The notes under the pieces: generated by a model
What the model was told of the DNA's origin: nothing
Database searches by the model: none
What the model saw: the letters and a program-made list of their open reading frames with translations, nothing else
Program-made: the position numbers and the translations under genes
In this document: positions 8,705-18,514 of the stretch, one piece after another
How positions within the stretch are numbered: the first letter of the stretch is position 1
Layout of the letters: every line of letters begins with the position of its first letter
Assembly: GCA_028278125.1 (NCBI GenBank)
Contig: JANQEY010000233.1
Location: 1-47,684 of the forward strand
Length of the DNA: 47,684 nt
Direction of reading: 5' to 3'
DNA from: a bacterium
GTDB taxonomy: Bacteria > Electryoneota > Electryoneia > Electryoneales > Electryoneaceae

Positions 8705-10813
8705 ATGAATTTTCTCAATCCAGCCCTATGGGCAGGAATTTTCCTGGCAACACTACCAATTATTATCCATTTGCTGGCCAGAAGAAGGCTGAAACGTCAA
8801 CCGTTCCCAACCCTTGAATTCTTGAGGCGGCTTCAGACCCAGAGAATGAGGAAAATAAAAATCAGGCAAATTCTACTCCTGGTTTTAAGGACGCTAGCCA
8901 TTCTCTTCCTGGTTCTGGCTTTTTTACGCCCGGCGATAAGTAACCTACAGGCATCAGGTTCTCAGCGGAGGGATACGGTAATCATTTTCGACCTTTCAGC
9001 ATCAATGTCTGCCAGGCGTGCTACAGGAATGCCAATAGTTAATGCCAGGGATACCCTTGAGGAGATAATTAAGAATAGTAGTAACAAAAGCAGGACTGCC
9101 CTGGTATTCACCGGTTCATCTGAAACAGATGATATTGATTGGTTTGTACCTGATGGTTCTGAAAGTTCCTGGATAAATAATCTGATCAGCGATGGTCAGG
9201 CTGGGAATTTTAAAAAATCATGGTCGAGGGCGGCAGGACTACTTCACGAAAGTGCTAGTGATGATAAAGAATTGATAATTATCTCTGATTTCTGCGATCC
9301 TGCACCCGACACAGTGGAAGATATACCACCAGGTGTAAACGTGTTCCTGCTACCAGCAATTCAAAACAATGATGGCATGCCTGGCAACTCGTATAATGAG
9401 AATTACGATATCTACAGTCCCAATATTACAGTAAAAGATATGGAAGCAGAGGTTTTATCTTTCCAGGATGAATCGACCATTAATCTAAGTCCAACGCTCC
9501 TGGGATTTGGCTTGACAGAAGCTTTGCCTGGAATTGCCTCGATTAATCTTGATGGACGAAGGATGGCCGAGAGCGAGTTTATAGTGCAACCAGGACAACC
9601 TACTCTTCTTACTTTCACCATCAATACTGCCAAAAAGGGACAGATCGCCGGTGAACTTGAAATTGAGACAAACGATATTCTTTCAATCGACAACCGCTAT
9701 CCCTTCATCCTTGATCTGCCGGGGCAATTGAATGTTCTTGTTACCGGTAATGATGAACAGATGAAGCAATACATCAGTCTTGCCCTTGATCCAAAAGAGA
9801 AAAACAGGGGTAAATATTCTGTCGATGTGAATTTTGGAAGACTTCAGAACGTTGATTTATCCAAGTACGATGCAATCATTGTGGCTGGCGCAAAATCACT
9901 AAATTCAAACGAAATACTTTTAGCCAAACAATTTTGCGAAGGAAACAAAGGGCTCTGGATCCTGCTCAGTTCACAATCGGATATACCATCTTACAATAGA
10001 GGTATTCTAAAAGAATTCGGTTATGAACCTGTTGCCGAATATGCTGACCAGGGAATCTCAGAGAACGTTTGGCACGAAATTGATAATTCTCATCCGGGAT
10101 TGAGCAGCCTGCTGGAAGGTAACGAGAATTATAACAGGCCGCGTGTCTTGCGAAATTTTAAAATTTATGAGAATCATAAAGATCGAACCATTATCCGTCT
10201 ATCCGACGGATCACCATTTCTCATCGAGCACACGATAGACTCAGGTCGAATCTGGCTCTCTACCTCTCCGGCTGATACACAATGGACTGACTGGCCGATC
10301 AGCGGTATTTTTGCTCCGTTGTTACAAGGTGGGGTAACTTACCTTGCTACCGGAGAAGGACATAGCAGAGCAGTGACCGATTGTGGCGATCCAATTTTCT
10401 GGAATATGAACGCCAGGGATAATTCTGAACTGCGTGAAACAGTGGATCCCATGGGCAGCAATATCCCTGCGATACCGGTATACCATTTAAATGCCAGGCA
10501 ATGGCGTACCGATGCAACTTACTGGCCTGGACATTATCGCCTGAACCAAAATGATCAAACTGTTGATTTAGCTGCGGCCAGGGTTCCACTGGTCGAGAGC
10601 AACCTGGATTTTTCTACAGAATCTCTTTCACAATGGCCGGGTGAAATTCTGTCTCTGGGTCAAAATCAAACAGTATCATCAGCTCTGGAAGAAAAAAGGC
10701 ATGGACACGAGATAAGCATCTGGTTGTTGATTTCAGCTTTTCTTCTCCTGATAGCAGAAATGTTACTCGCAAAAGAATGGAGAAAAAACGAACCGCAGGC
10801 AATTACAGTTTGA
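8705..10813 (+). CDS. BatA-like aerotolerance membrane protein with vWA-type domain
   Basis: The N-terminus is the BatA-type domain: a membrane helix (LNPALWAGIFLATLPIIIHLL), the RRRLKRQPFPTLEFL segment, and a second helix (about 57-76). A von Willebrand A-like domain follows with a DLSAS MIDAS start (DxSxS, about residue 95). After it comes a long periplasmic region including a glutamine-amidotransferase-like fold, then a C-terminal helix (about 675-692) ending in basic residues. The length of 702 aa fits the large BatA-like proteins of FCB and PVC bacteria. Such proteins usually sit with MoxR and DUF58 genes; none is present here, so this copy is orphaned. hflX follows 12 bases later and may be cotranscribed. 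The role is inferred from the family. Confidence 0.88.
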   Translation: MNFLNPALWAGIFLATLPIIIHLLARRRLKRQPFPTLEFLRRLQTQRMRKIKIRQILLLVLRTLAILFLVLAFLRPAISNLQASGSQRRDTVIIFDLSASMSARRATGMPIVNARDTLEEIIKNSSNKSRTALVFTGSSETDDIDWFVPDGSESSWINNLISDGQAGNFKKSWSRAAGLLHESASDDKELIIISDFCDPAPDTVEDIPPGVNVFLLPAIQNNDGMPGNSYNENYDIYSPNITVKDMEAEVLSFQDESTINLSPTLLGFGLTEALPGIASINLDGRRMAESEFIVQPGQPTLLTFTINTAKKGQIAGELEIETNDILSIDNRYPFILDLPGQLNVLVTGNDEQMKQYISLALDPKEKNRGKYSVDVNFGRLQNVDLSKYDAIIVAGAKSLNSNEILLAKQFCEGNKGLWILLSSQSDIPSYNRGILKEFGYEPVAEYADQGISENVWHEIDNSHPGLSSLLEGNENYNRPRVLRNFKIYENHKDRTIIRLSDGSPFLIEHTIDSGRIWLSTSPADTQWTDWPISGIFAPLLQGGVTYLATGEGHSRAVTDCGDPIFWNMNARDNSELRETVDPMGSNIPAIPVYHLNARQWRTDATYWPGHYRLNQNDQTVDLAAARVPLVESNLDFSTESLSQWPGEILSLGQNQTVSSALEEKRHGHEISIWLLISAFLLLIAEMLLAKEWRKNEPQAITV

Positions 10814-10825
10814 TTAATAAATGAT

Positions 10826-12145
10826 ATGAACAATAACAGCAACAATAATTCCAGTATTGATCCGATAACGGGCAAAGAACGTGAGAAAGCAGTTCTTGTG
10901 GCGGTTCTCAGGGCAAATCAGTCACAATGGGATGTTGAAGATCATCTCGAAGAACTTGCTGCGCTTGCTGATACCGCCGGGGCCGATGTTGTTGAAAAAA
11001 TTATCCAGCGACGTATGAAACCTGATCCGGCGACAATGGTAGGTTCCGGAAAGGTCAGCGAAATTGGATCGTTATCGAGAAAAGAAAAGGCTAAACTGAT
11101 AATCTTTGATGATGATCTGTCCCCTGTCCAGGTCCGTAACCTCGAAAAGAAAATAAAATCAAAAGTGATCGACAGAAGCGGACTGATCCTTGATATTTTT
11201 GCCTCCCGTGCTCGCACCAGGGAGTCAAAAGTCCAGGTTGAGCTTGCACAATTGGAATATTACTACCCTCGTCTGACAAGACAATGGAGCCACCTGAGAG
11301 GACAGCAGGGAGGTATCGGTTTCAGGGGCCCGGGTGAAACACAGCTCGAGGTTGACCGTCGAGCCGTGCAGAAACGAATTTCGAAATTAAAAAAGGATTT
11401 GCAGACTATCGCCCGCCAAAGGTCAACAAGGCGAAGGGGAAGACGTCATACGCCAACAGCCGCCCTGGTTGGATACACCAACGTCGGGAAATCTACACTG
11501 CTTAATACACTCAGTGGAAAACGTGATGCCTTTGTAGAGGACAGGTTGTTTGCAACCCTTGATCCCAAGGTGAGACGATTTGAGCCTGTACCCGGGCATC
11601 CGGTGTTATTAATTGACACTGTTGGTTTTATCAGGAAGCTGCCACATCACCTGGTTGCGTCCTTCCGCTCAACCCTCGAAGAGGCGCAAGAGGCTGACCT
11701 GATCATTCATATTGCAGACCTGTCGCATCCACATGTTCTGGATCAGATGCTTCAAACAAATAAAGTCCTTGAAGACCTTAATCTGTCCGAGAAACCACAG
11801 CTGCTGGTATTTAATAAAATAGATCTTGTGAACAACCCGGCGATAATCTCCAGAACACAGGAGAAATATCCTGACGCTCTCTTTATCTCTGCGGCAAAAG
11901 GACTCAGAACATGGGAGATCGCATCCCGGATGGAGCGGATGCTCTATGTTGGTCAGGGTACTATCGAGCTTAAGCTTTCGCCAAAAAGACTTGAACTTCT
12001 CGACAGGCTGGAAGATGGATTAGCGGTAAGCAGGAAAAGCTGGGAAGAGGGAAAAGTTCATGTGGTTTTAAACGGGCCTGAAAAATTGCTGAACGATATG
12101 GTTAAACGGTTAAATATTCAACCTGATGAACTGGTTGATAAATAA
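10826..12145 (+). CDS. hflX: Ribosome-associated GTPase HflX
   Basis: GTPase of the Obg-HflX family that binds the 50S subunit and splits or rescues stalled ribosomes under stress. The HflX N-terminal domain (with [10 protein letters not shown]) is followed by the signature [12 protein letters not shown] (169-180) and a coiled helix. The G domain then has G1 GYTNVGKST (216-224), the switch LFATLDP, G3 DTVGF and G4 NKIDL. A short C-terminal domain closes the protein. The length of 439 aa is usual. It follows the BatA-like gene closely and is followed by a glycosidase gene after 31 bases. No strong Shine-Dalgarno is visible. Confidence 0.97.
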   Translation: MNNNSNNNSSIDPITGKEREKAVLVAVLRANQSQWDVEDHLEELAALADTAGADVVEKIIQRRMKPDPATMVGSGKVSEIGSLSRKEKAKLIIFDDDLSPVQVRNLEKKIKSKVIDRSGLILDIFASRARTRESKVQVELAQLEYYYPRLTRQWSHLRGQQGGIGFRGPGETQLEVDRRAVQKRISKLKKDLQTIARQRSTRRRGRRHTPTAALVGYTNVGKSTLLNTLSGKRDAFVEDRLFATLDPKVRRFEPVPGHPVLLIDTVGFIRKLPHHLVASFRSTLEEAQEADLIIHIADLSHPHVLDQMLQTNKVLEDLNLSEKPQLLVFNKIDLVNNPAIISRTQEKYPDALFISAAKGLRTWEIASRMERMLYVGQGTIELKLSPKRLELLDRLEDGLAVSRKSWEEGKVHVVLNGPEKLLNDMVKRLNIQPDELVDK

Positions 12146-12176
12146 TACAATTTTCTACTAATTATTTTTTAATCCC

Positions 12177-13388
12177 ATGAGTTCTGTCCTCATTGAGAGA
12201 GCGATCCAGGTATTAAAAGCCAATGACCGGGGAACATATACAGTTCCTTCGAAAAAGCTCTACCCTCACCAGTGGGCCTGGGATTCTGCATTCGCGGCGA
12301 TTGGATGGTCATATATAGATACCGACAGAGCGATACTCGAACTTGAAACTCTCTTTTCAGCACAATGGGAAGATGGTAGAATTCCCCATATAAGGTTCGA
12401 TCCAGATACTGCCGGATATTTCCCTGCACCGGAAGACTGGAAAAACGAAAAGACTTCTACGATCACCCAGCCGCCAATGGCAGCATTTGCATTGGCTCAG
12501 ATATATCGAATGCATGGTTCAAACGAGCGGATTAAAAACCTGATCCCGAAAATAGAAGCAAGCCACCGGTTTTATTACGAACAGCGTGATCCTCTGGGAA
12601 TCGGATGTGTGGCTGTTGCTCATCCCTGGGAAAGCGGACTCGATAACAGCCCGGCATGGGATATTCCCATGAAAAATATCGATCCTGATCTATCCCCGGA
12701 TTTCCAAAGAATTGACAATAAAATAATCACTGATTCAGCCCAACGTCCATCTGAGGAAGAATACAAAAAATACATGGTAATTGTATCAGAGATAGCTGAG
12801 TCAAGATTCGGTATGGGTTCTTTTTCTGTATATGATCCGATGGTTACAGCTATTCTCATAAAAGCAGAAATGTATTTAGCGTGGTTAAGTGATAAGTTAG
12901 GTATTTCCACAGATGCTCAATCCAGGGCTGATTCAATGAAAAACTCACTGATTGAGCATTTATGGGATAATGAGTCGAAACGATTCTGTTATTTTGAAGC
13001 TACTGCCATACAAAAATATTCACCCGATATCCTTGCAGCATACATCCCCATTATAACAAACCTGCCCGATGAGCTGAGATTTAACCTGGTTGAACAGATT
13101 ATCACAAAGTTTGCGTCAAAACTCTCCTTTGCTACAGTATCCAGGAATATGCCTGAATATGATCCCCGTTGTTACTGGCGTGGTCCAATCTGGATAAATA
13201 TGAACTGGTTTTTAATTCCATATCTGAACATTGGACGTTATGTTGTCGATACTTTAAAGTTGATATCTAATTCTGGATTTTATGAATATTATAATCCCGA
13301 AACCGGGGAAGGTTTGGGTGCAGAAGATTTCACCTGGACAGCAGCCTTGGCGATTGATCTGAATGAGAACCTGTTCTGGCTGGATTAG
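12177..13388 (+). CDS. GH63 / MGH1-like glycoside hydrolase
   Basis: An (alpha/alpha)6-barrel glycosidase related to mannosylglycerate hydrolase and other GH63/GH37-like enzymes. Visible family blocks are HQWAWDSAFAAIGW (about 26-40), QPPMAAFALAQIYR, HPWESGLDNSPAWD (about 148-161), YWRGPIWINMNW (about 330-341) and GLGAEDFTWTAAL near the end, which carries acidic residues likely to be catalytic. There is no signal peptide, so it is cytoplasmic. This points to a compatible solute or an intracellular glycoside as substrate. Mannosylglycerate is one possibility, but no synthase gene lies nearby. The length is 403 aa. Confidence 0.85.
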   Translation: MSSVLIERAIQVLKANDRGTYTVPSKKLYPHQWAWDSAFAAIGWSYIDTDRAILELETLFSAQWEDGRIPHIRFDPDTAGYFPAPEDWKNEKTSTITQPPMAAFALAQIYRMHGSNERIKNLIPKIEASHRFYYEQRDPLGIGCVAVAHPWESGLDNSPAWDIPMKNIDPDLSPDFQRIDNKIITDSAQRPSEEEYKKYMVIVSEIAESRFGMGSFSVYDPMVTAILIKAEMYLAWLSDKLGISTDAQSRADSMKNSLIEHLWDNESKRFCYFEATAIQKYSPDILAAYIPIITNLPDELRFNLVEQIITKFASKLSFATVSRNMPEYDPRCYWRGPIWINMNWFLIPYLNIGRYVVDTLKLISNSGFYEYYNPETGEGLGAEDFTWTAALAIDLNENLFWLD

Positions 13389-13574
13389 CGAACACTTTCA
13401 ATACAACTTTCCTTGCAAAGACTCTCACATGTTCTCCTCCTCCTATGGACTCTTTACAGAATACCATTGATATTGTATCATATTGGCTCGGATTAAAGAA
13501 CAGAGAATTAAGCAATAAGATTGTCGTAAATATTAAGTAAATTTTAGTGTTTGTTGCTGTGAAAGGACACGGAA

Positions 13575-15890
13575 ATGGCTGTTTCTGCAAATCTTGGTTT
13601 TCCCCGGCTCGGTTTGAAACGTGAGTGGAAAAAAGCCAGCGAAAGATATTGGTCAGGTAAAATCAATCTCGATGAGCTGGTTGATACTGCCGATATGCTA
13701 ACCGAAATCCATTGGGAGCTTCAGAAGAGCGCGGGAATTGATGTGATTCCATGTAACGACTTCGCGTTTTATGACCTAATGCTGGATACCGCTGTGCTTG
13801 TTGGTGCCATTCCACCAAGGTATACTCTGAATGACTGCAACGAGGTTGATATCGATACCTATTTCGCGATGGCGCGTGGCAGGCAGGACGAAACAACCGA
13901 TGTAACAGCAATGGAAATGACCAAATGGTTTGATACGAATTACCATTATATTGTTCCGGAATTTTATAAGAATACAGACTTTAAACTCAGCTCGAATCAT
14001 CCTTTCAGCGCTATTGAACGTGCACACAGGGTTGGTGTAGAAAAACCTCGACCGGTAATAATCGGGCCGGCAAGTTTTATCCTTCTGGGAAAATGTATTG
14101 ATGATGGTATTGAACTCCCGGCACTGATGGATTCACTTGTTGCCGTCTATAAAGAAGTGTTCAAGAAATTCTCAGAGATGGGGATAGAATGGGTACAGGT
14201 AGATGAACCCGTCCTGACACTTGACCTGGATTCGGAAGAGCAAGGGCTTTTCCACCAGGCATATAAACAGTTTAACAGTTTAAATGATCGTCCGAAAATG
14301 ATGATCACTACCTATTTCGGTACTATCGAGCACAACATCGACCTCGTTAAGAACTATGGTGAAGGATTGCATCTTGACCTGGTCAGGGCTCCCGGCCAAA
14401 TGGAAAAGGTTCTTAGTATTCTTGATGATCGGAAAGTAGTCAGCCTTGGTGTTGTTGACGGCCGAAATGTCTGGCGGGTTGATCTTGATAAACAACTGGC
14501 AGCTCTCCAGAAAGCCGCTGAGCTACTTGGTTCAACTGATCGTATCCAGGTTGCCCCATCCTGTTCGCTGTTACATTGCCCCATTGACCTCGACATAGAA
14601 GAAAAGCTTGATCCGGAAATCAAACAATGGATGGCGTTTGGAAAGCAGAAGCTTGAGGAGATCAATCTCCTCACTGAAGCCCTGAATGGAAATATGGAGA
14701 AGGTCAGTAACTTCTTTGATGAATCACGTGAATCTCTAAATAATCGCAGCAAATCACCGCGGGTAAACAATGCAGAGGTACAGAAGAGACTGGCATCAAT
14801 TGACGAGGGCATGACCTACCGTCAGACAAAATTCCAGGATCGTGTCAGGAAACAACAGGAGAAATTGAACCTTCCAAATCTTCCCACAACTACCATCGGA
14901 AGTTTTCCACAGACACGCGATATCAGGCGTTTGCGGGTTGACCTGAGGAAAAACAGGATTACTGCTGAAGATTACGAAAAGTCACTCCAGGAAGAAACGA
15001 TTAAAACCATCCGTTTCCAGGAGGAAGCTAATCTTGATGTTCTTGTTCATGGCGAGTTTGAACGTAAAGACATGGTTGAGTATTTCGGAGAACAGCTCGA
15101 AGGATATGTATTTACTCAGCACGGTTGGGTACAGTCGTATGGTTCTCGAGGTGTAAAACCGCCGGTAATCTATGGGGATATCGTCCGCCAGCATCCGATG
15201 ACGGTAAAATGGTCAAAATTCGCCAAGGATCATACAGACCACCCGATGAAGGGGATGCTTACCGGTCCTGTGACGATGCTGCAATGGAGTTTTGTGCGCG
15301 ACGACCAGCCCCGTGAAAAGACATGCGAACAACTGGCGCTGGTTATCCGTGATGAAGTAGTAGACCTGGAAGCAGCCGGAATAGAAGTAATCCAGATTGA
15401 CGAACCGGCTATCCGTGAAGGTTTGCCACTACGCAGGGCTGACTGGAACGAATACCTGGACTGGGCAATCCGTTGTTTCAGGATAGCTTCGTCAGGTGTA
15501 AAGGACGACACCCAGATCCATACCCACATGTGCTACAGTGAATTTAACGATATGATGGAATCTATCGCGGCTATGGACGCTGACGTGATTTCCATCGAAG
15601 CCAGCCGCAGTAAAATGGAACTGCTGGATGTCTTCGACCAGTCCGATTTTGTTTACCCGAACGATATCGGGCCGGGTATCTATGATATTCATTCACCACG
15701 TGTGCCGTCAGTTGAGGAGATGGTAGACCTGCTCAGGGCAGCCCTGAAACACGTATCCAAAGATCGTTTGTGGGTCAATCCCGACTGCGGTCTAAAAACA
15801 CGTGGCTGGGAAGAGACAGAAGCGGCACTGATTAACATGGTGAATGCTGCTAAGATTGTAAGAGAAGAAATTAATAAGTTAATACGGTAA
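13575..15890 (+). CDS. metE: Cobalamin-independent methionine synthase
   Basis: Transfers the methyl group of 5-methyltetrahydropteroyl-triglutamate to homocysteine, making methionine without cobalamin. Both halves of the duplicated barrel are present. The N-terminal half carries [15 protein letters not shown] and VDEPVL. The C-terminal half carries [10 protein letters not shown], the substrate loop [13 protein letters not shown], and the zinc site HTHMCYS, a Glu in SIEASRS and [11 protein letters not shown]. The length of 771 aa is typical. The start is well supported by AAAGGA nine bases upstream. The 186-base leader shows no riboswitch I can identify. A terminator lies about 230 bases past the stop, beyond a repeat element. 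Confidence 0.98.
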   Translation: MAVSANLGFPRLGLKREWKKASERYWSGKINLDELVDTADMLTEIHWELQKSAGIDVIPCNDFAFYDLMLDTAVLVGAIPPRYTLNDCNEVDIDTYFAMARGRQDETTDVTAMEMTKWFDTNYHYIVPEFYKNTDFKLSSNHPFSAIERAHRVGVEKPRPVIIGPASFILLGKCIDDGIELPALMDSLVAVYKEVFKKFSEMGIEWVQVDEPVLTLDLDSEEQGLFHQAYKQFNSLNDRPKMMITTYFGTIEHNIDLVKNYGEGLHLDLVRAPGQMEKVLSILDDRKVVSLGVVDGRNVWRVDLDKQLAALQKAAELLGSTDRIQVAPSCSLLHCPIDLDIEEKLDPEIKQWMAFGKQKLEEINLLTEALNGNMEKVSNFFDESRESLNNRSKSPRVNNAEVQKRLASIDEGMTYRQTKFQDRVRKQQEKLNLPNLPTTTIGSFPQTRDIRRLRVDLRKNRITAEDYEKSLQEETIKTIRFQEEANLDVLVHGEFERKDMVEYFGEQLEGYVFTQHGWVQSYGSRGVKPPVIYGDIVRQHPMTVKWSKFAKDHTDHPMKGMLTGPVTMLQWSFVRDDQPREKTCEQLALVIRDEVVDLEAAGIEVIQIDEPAIREGLPLRRADWNEYLDWAIRCFRIASSGVKDDTQIHTHMCYSEFNDMMESIAAMDADVISIEASRSKMELLDVFDQSDFVYPNDIGPGIYDIHSPRVPSVEEMVDLLRAALKHVSKDRLWVNPDCGLKTRGWEETEAALINMVNAAKIVREEINKLIR

Positions 15891-15943
15891 ATGTGGAAAA
15901 CGCCCTGTTTCTCCGACATTCTGATTTATAACAATATCGGCAG

Positions 15944-16050
15944 GGTGTCGTCCCCGTCTTGCCTGTCCGCCATAGCCATGGCGACGGCGGAATCGGGGCT
16001 TGCCCGCCAGTGTGTAAGGCGGGATCCAGTGTCGTTTGTTTTCTAAGGTT
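15944..16050 (+). repeat. Palindromic intergenic repeat, copy 1
   Basis: This stretch has the layout of the widespread GTCATTCC...GGGATCCAGTGTC intergenic repeats. It contains nested inverted repeats (CCCCG with CGGGG, CCGCC with GGCGG, CCCGCC with GGCGGG) and ends with a 19-base block at 16024-16042. That block recurs, reverse-complemented and exact, at 16972-16990. The left edge also resembles the far edge of the second copy. It probably belongs to a multi-copy family in this genome. It carries no coding capacity. Confidence 0.75.
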
Positions 16051-16119
16051 TAAGGATAAAAAACACTGATTTCAGATTGAAATTTATCTAAATCATCACA
16101 ACTTTGCGAATAATTAGTA

Positions 16120-16149
16120 ATGCCCAGTATTTTCCGGGCATTTTTTTAT
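16120..16149 (+). terminator. Rho-independent terminator downstream of metE
   Basis: The stem ATGCCC (16120-16125) with GGGCAT (16136-16141) is followed directly by a run of T. It reads as a plus-strand terminator, so metE transcripts would run through repeat copy 1 before ending. The minus-strand side has no good T-run. Confidence 0.7.
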
Positions 16150-16164
16150 AGTATGTATAAAATT

Positions 16165-16902
16165 TTATTTTACTCCAAATGTCACCCTGACAACAGCCAC
16201 AATATCCTTCTCCCGGGTGCTCGTATCATACATTCCGTAATCCGACACCATCGTTGAATTGGGTGGAACTACCTGGATTACTCCCATTTTAGCGTTACGG
16301 ATTGAACCGATTTTACCATTGGCGGCGGACGCTATTTTTTCAGCCCTCTTCAGGGCGTCACGAGTAGCTTCCTCCATCAACCCGATCCGCGCTTCTTCGA
16401 TATTGTTATAGTAATATTCAGGGCTGTAGAGCTGGACTGGTATCCCCTTCAACATAAGTGATTCGGCAGCTTCAGCGACTTTGGTCACAAGATCGATGTC
16501 GTCAGACCTTACGACAAATTCCTGGTTTACCTGGTATCCCAGGATTTTCCCTGTTGGCATTCCTTTATCGTTATATTCCTGGGTCGTATAGTTATAAGGT
16601 GTCATAAAGCTCACGATATCATCCGGCAATTCTTTTTCCTTGAAATAACTCTGAATTTGCCCACGATGATTCTGTAATTGCTCCGTGGCTTTCTGGAGGG
16701 TGGGCGCGTTCTCGTTGATGGTTCCACGCCAGGTGATAAAATCTGACGATACTCGCATCCGTGCCGAGCCGGTAACCGAAATTGTATCAGATGCTCGTTT
16801 TACAGCGCGTACTGCTCCACTGGCAATGGCTGCTGCTATCACAATAGCCAGCGCTATGACAAAATATCCCCAGAAGTTGGAGCGCAAAGTATTATTGTTC
16901 AT
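16165..16902 (-). CDS. SIMPL-domain protein (DUF541)
   Basis: An N-terminal membrane anchor (about residues 11-31) is followed by a single SIMPL domain with the typical start ISVTGSARMRVSSDFITWRG. The middle segment IQSYFKEKELPDDIVSF and the C-terminal block around RDALKRAEKIASAANGKIGSI are also typical. Members are exported or membrane-tethered with poorly defined roles in envelope or oxidative stress. The length of 245 aa is normal. The start is supported by AGGGAGG a few bases upstream. The gene is flanked on both sides by inverted copies of the same palindromic repeat. No partner gene is evident. Confidence 0.88.
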   Translation of the reverse strand: MNNNTLRSNFWGYFVIALAIVIAAAIASGAVRAVKRASDTISVTGSARMRVSSDFITWRGTINENAPTLQKATEQLQNHRGQIQSYFKEKELPDDIVSFMTPYNYTTQEYNDKGMPTGKILGYQVNQEFVVRSDDIDLVTKVAEAAESLMLKGIPVQLYSPEYYYNNIEEARIGLMEEATRDALKRAEKIASAANGKIGSIRNAKMGVIQVVPPNSTMVSDYGMYDTSTREKDIVAVVRVTFGVK

Positions 16903-16967
16903 TCATCCCTCCCTGAAAGAATGACGTTGACTTATTTCAGTGTACTTGATTATTTCAAACCAAATAA

Positions 16968-17056
16968 CCTTAAAACAAACGACACTGGATTGGCGAAGTT
17001 GAACTTCACCGAGCTACACTACGTTCCGGTTCAAGATCAAGTCTGGAATGACAACC
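16968..17056 (-). repeat. Palindromic intergenic repeat, copy 2 (inverted)
   Basis: On the minus strand this reads GTTGTCATTCC... through to a 19-base block (16972-16990) identical to the end of copy 1; beyond it the match continues with a 2-base gap. The centre differs from copy 1, as is usual when only the ends of such repeats are conserved. It lies 66 bases upstream of the SIMPL gene start. Confidence 0.75.
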
Positions 17057-17139
17057 TTGCTTGCTTTCTCAAAAACTGAAGCTCATTTATACTCAGCGAT
17101 TGATAATTGAGATAATATATCGAGTTCAATTTCGAAATG

Positions 17140-17607
17140 TTACACGGCGAGAGAATGCTCTGAAGAAATATCACCCGCCTGGTTATCCCTGATCAGACGC
17201 CCCAGAAGCAAAATGTCGTCTTTGAGTTTCACCATTGAGGTTAACGGATCATTAAGGCAATCTTCCATGGAAAGTAGGAATACCTCTTCTGATAGAAAGA
17301 TCGAACCTTTATATGAATTCATCGGACGGAGGGCTGCTTTCTCGATTATCTGGTTACTGGTAACCGTCATTCTGTTCTGATTACTGTTGCTTTCCACCAG
17401 GTACTCAAGCAGCATCTCAACAACAATAAACAGACCTTCCACCCTTGCCATGAGGGCTGATTCAGTGTACTTGTGCAGAGGCAGGAGTCTTTTTAAACCT
17501 TCCAGGAAAGATTCAGGGGTTTTAGGATAATTGAAAAATGTCCTGGTGGCAGCTTCTACATTTTTAACCTGGGTGGAGACGATGTATTGATAGGACCGTG
17601 CATGCAT
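17140..17607 (-). CDS. Uncharacterised protein, tandem paralogue A
   Basis: I do not recognise this family. The 155-aa protein is predicted mostly helical and soluble, with no signal peptide. It is clearly related to the next upstream gene (17895-18332). Shared blocks are PE at 31-32, LLP, RVEG at 55-58, ALRP (about 92-95), NDPLTS (about 119-124) and a K-L-x-x-D-I helix at the end. The start is set at the ATG at 17607 because GGGAGG lies just upstream. The ATG at 17631 has no such site, and with the later start PE and RVEG fall at identical residue numbers in both paralogues. The Cys in the C-terminal block is not shared. Confidence 0.8.
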   Translation of the reverse strand: MHARSYQYIVSTQVKNVEAATRTFFNYPKTPESFLEGLKRLLPLHKYTESALMARVEGLFIVVEMLLEYLVESNSNQNRMTVTSNQIIEKAALRPMNSYKGSIFLSEEVFLLSMEDCLNDPLTSMVKLKDDILLLGRLIRDNQAGDISSEHSLAV

Positions 17608-17894
17608 GATGGCCTCCCGAATTTTACCCATCCCGTAACGAAGCCAGTTATGTTGCTCTATAATAAACTATGAACTCGTTTTGCCCATTATCTATGACCA
17701 CTCTCACATAATTACACTGAAAAGCTCTAATTCCCGTTCCTTCTAGGGATATAATACAATAAAAAAACCAAATACACCAAAAAGTGTTTGAAAATGGTAA
17801 TCTAGACTGAATTTGGGTTTAATCGTTTGTTCAGAATTGAATAATAAGGCATAAACTACAGCAATAATAATCTCTTAGGAAACGCAAGGTTCAG

Positions 17895-18332
17895 CTATTT
17901 ATTATCCTTCTGCAGTTTTCTCAAGAGATCGGAGAGGGAAACAATATCTTCTTCCAGTTTTGTCAGAGAGGTACGTGGATCATTAAAAAATCCATCACGG
18001 GTCATTAAACTGCTGACAGGTTCACGAGATCCGGTTTTCCAGTGATAATGGCTTAAAGGACGTAAATCAGCTTCCTGTTCAATAAGCTCACGATCCCACG
18101 ATTGATCTGAATCCAGGTTAATTATGAAGTTTATTATGCATTCCGATACGTGATAAAATCCTTCAACACGTTTTTTCCATGTATCCGGGGTAGATTTTTC
18201 TATTGGCAGGAGATCTTTTAACAGTTTGACGAATTCTTCAGGATTTTGTTTAACATGAATATAGAGTTCCGCGGATGTATCCAGTTTTTCAACTAAGTTT
18301 TCATCCAGGTATGTATAGTCTTCACCAAACAT
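17895..18332 (-). CDS. Uncharacterised protein, tandem paralogue B
   Basis: Not recognised. The 145-aa acidic, mainly helical, soluble protein is paralogous to the gene at 17140-17607. It shares PE (31-32), LLP.EK.T (41-48), RVEG (55-58), DLRP (89-92), NDPRTS (117-122) and KLEEDI (125-130). A longer reading from 18437 is open, but the extra residues look like non-coding sequence. The ATG at 18332 is preceded by a GGGGG-containing site at normal spacing, which matches the paralogue's register. About 290 bases separate the two genes, so each may have its own promoter. Duplication followed by divergence is inferred. Confidence 0.8.
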   Translation of the reverse strand: MFGEDYTYLDENLVEKLDTSAELYIHVKQNPEEFVKLLKDLLPIEKSTPDTWKKRVEGFYHVSECIINFIINLDSDQSWDRELIEQEADLRPLSHYHWKTGSREPVSSLMTRDGFFNDPRTSLTKLEEDIVSLSDLLRKLQKDNK

Positions 18333-18454
18333 ATTATTGACCCCCGTTGCATTTTGACGACATAAAATTGTTATAATTACTATGGAATATGATTCCCTAT
18401 CATAAAAAAAATCTGGATCATATTGCAAGCATTTCAACAGTAATTAAAAAAGAA

Positions 18455-18491
18455 CTCGAAAAAAAGCTTCGCATCATTTATGATGCGAAGC
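18455..18491 (-). terminator. Strong terminator of the M24 peptidase gene
   Basis: A perfect 11-bp stem (18466-18476 with 18481-18491) has a 4-nt loop and is followed on the minus strand by seven T. It lies 24 bases past the peptidase stop codon, so it isolates that gene from the paralogue genes downstream. Confidence 0.9.
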
Positions 18492-18514
18492 ATTCATATT
18501 TAATGAAATAATTT

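Noticed and set aside
13389..13574. Riboswitch (SAM or cobalamin) in the metE leader
   Set aside because: The 186-base leader shows none of the conserved core elements I know and no terminator-antiterminator pair.
18333..18437. N-terminal extension of paralogue B from 18437
   Set aside because: The added residues do not match the paralogue, and the ATG at 18332 has a good ribosome binding site.
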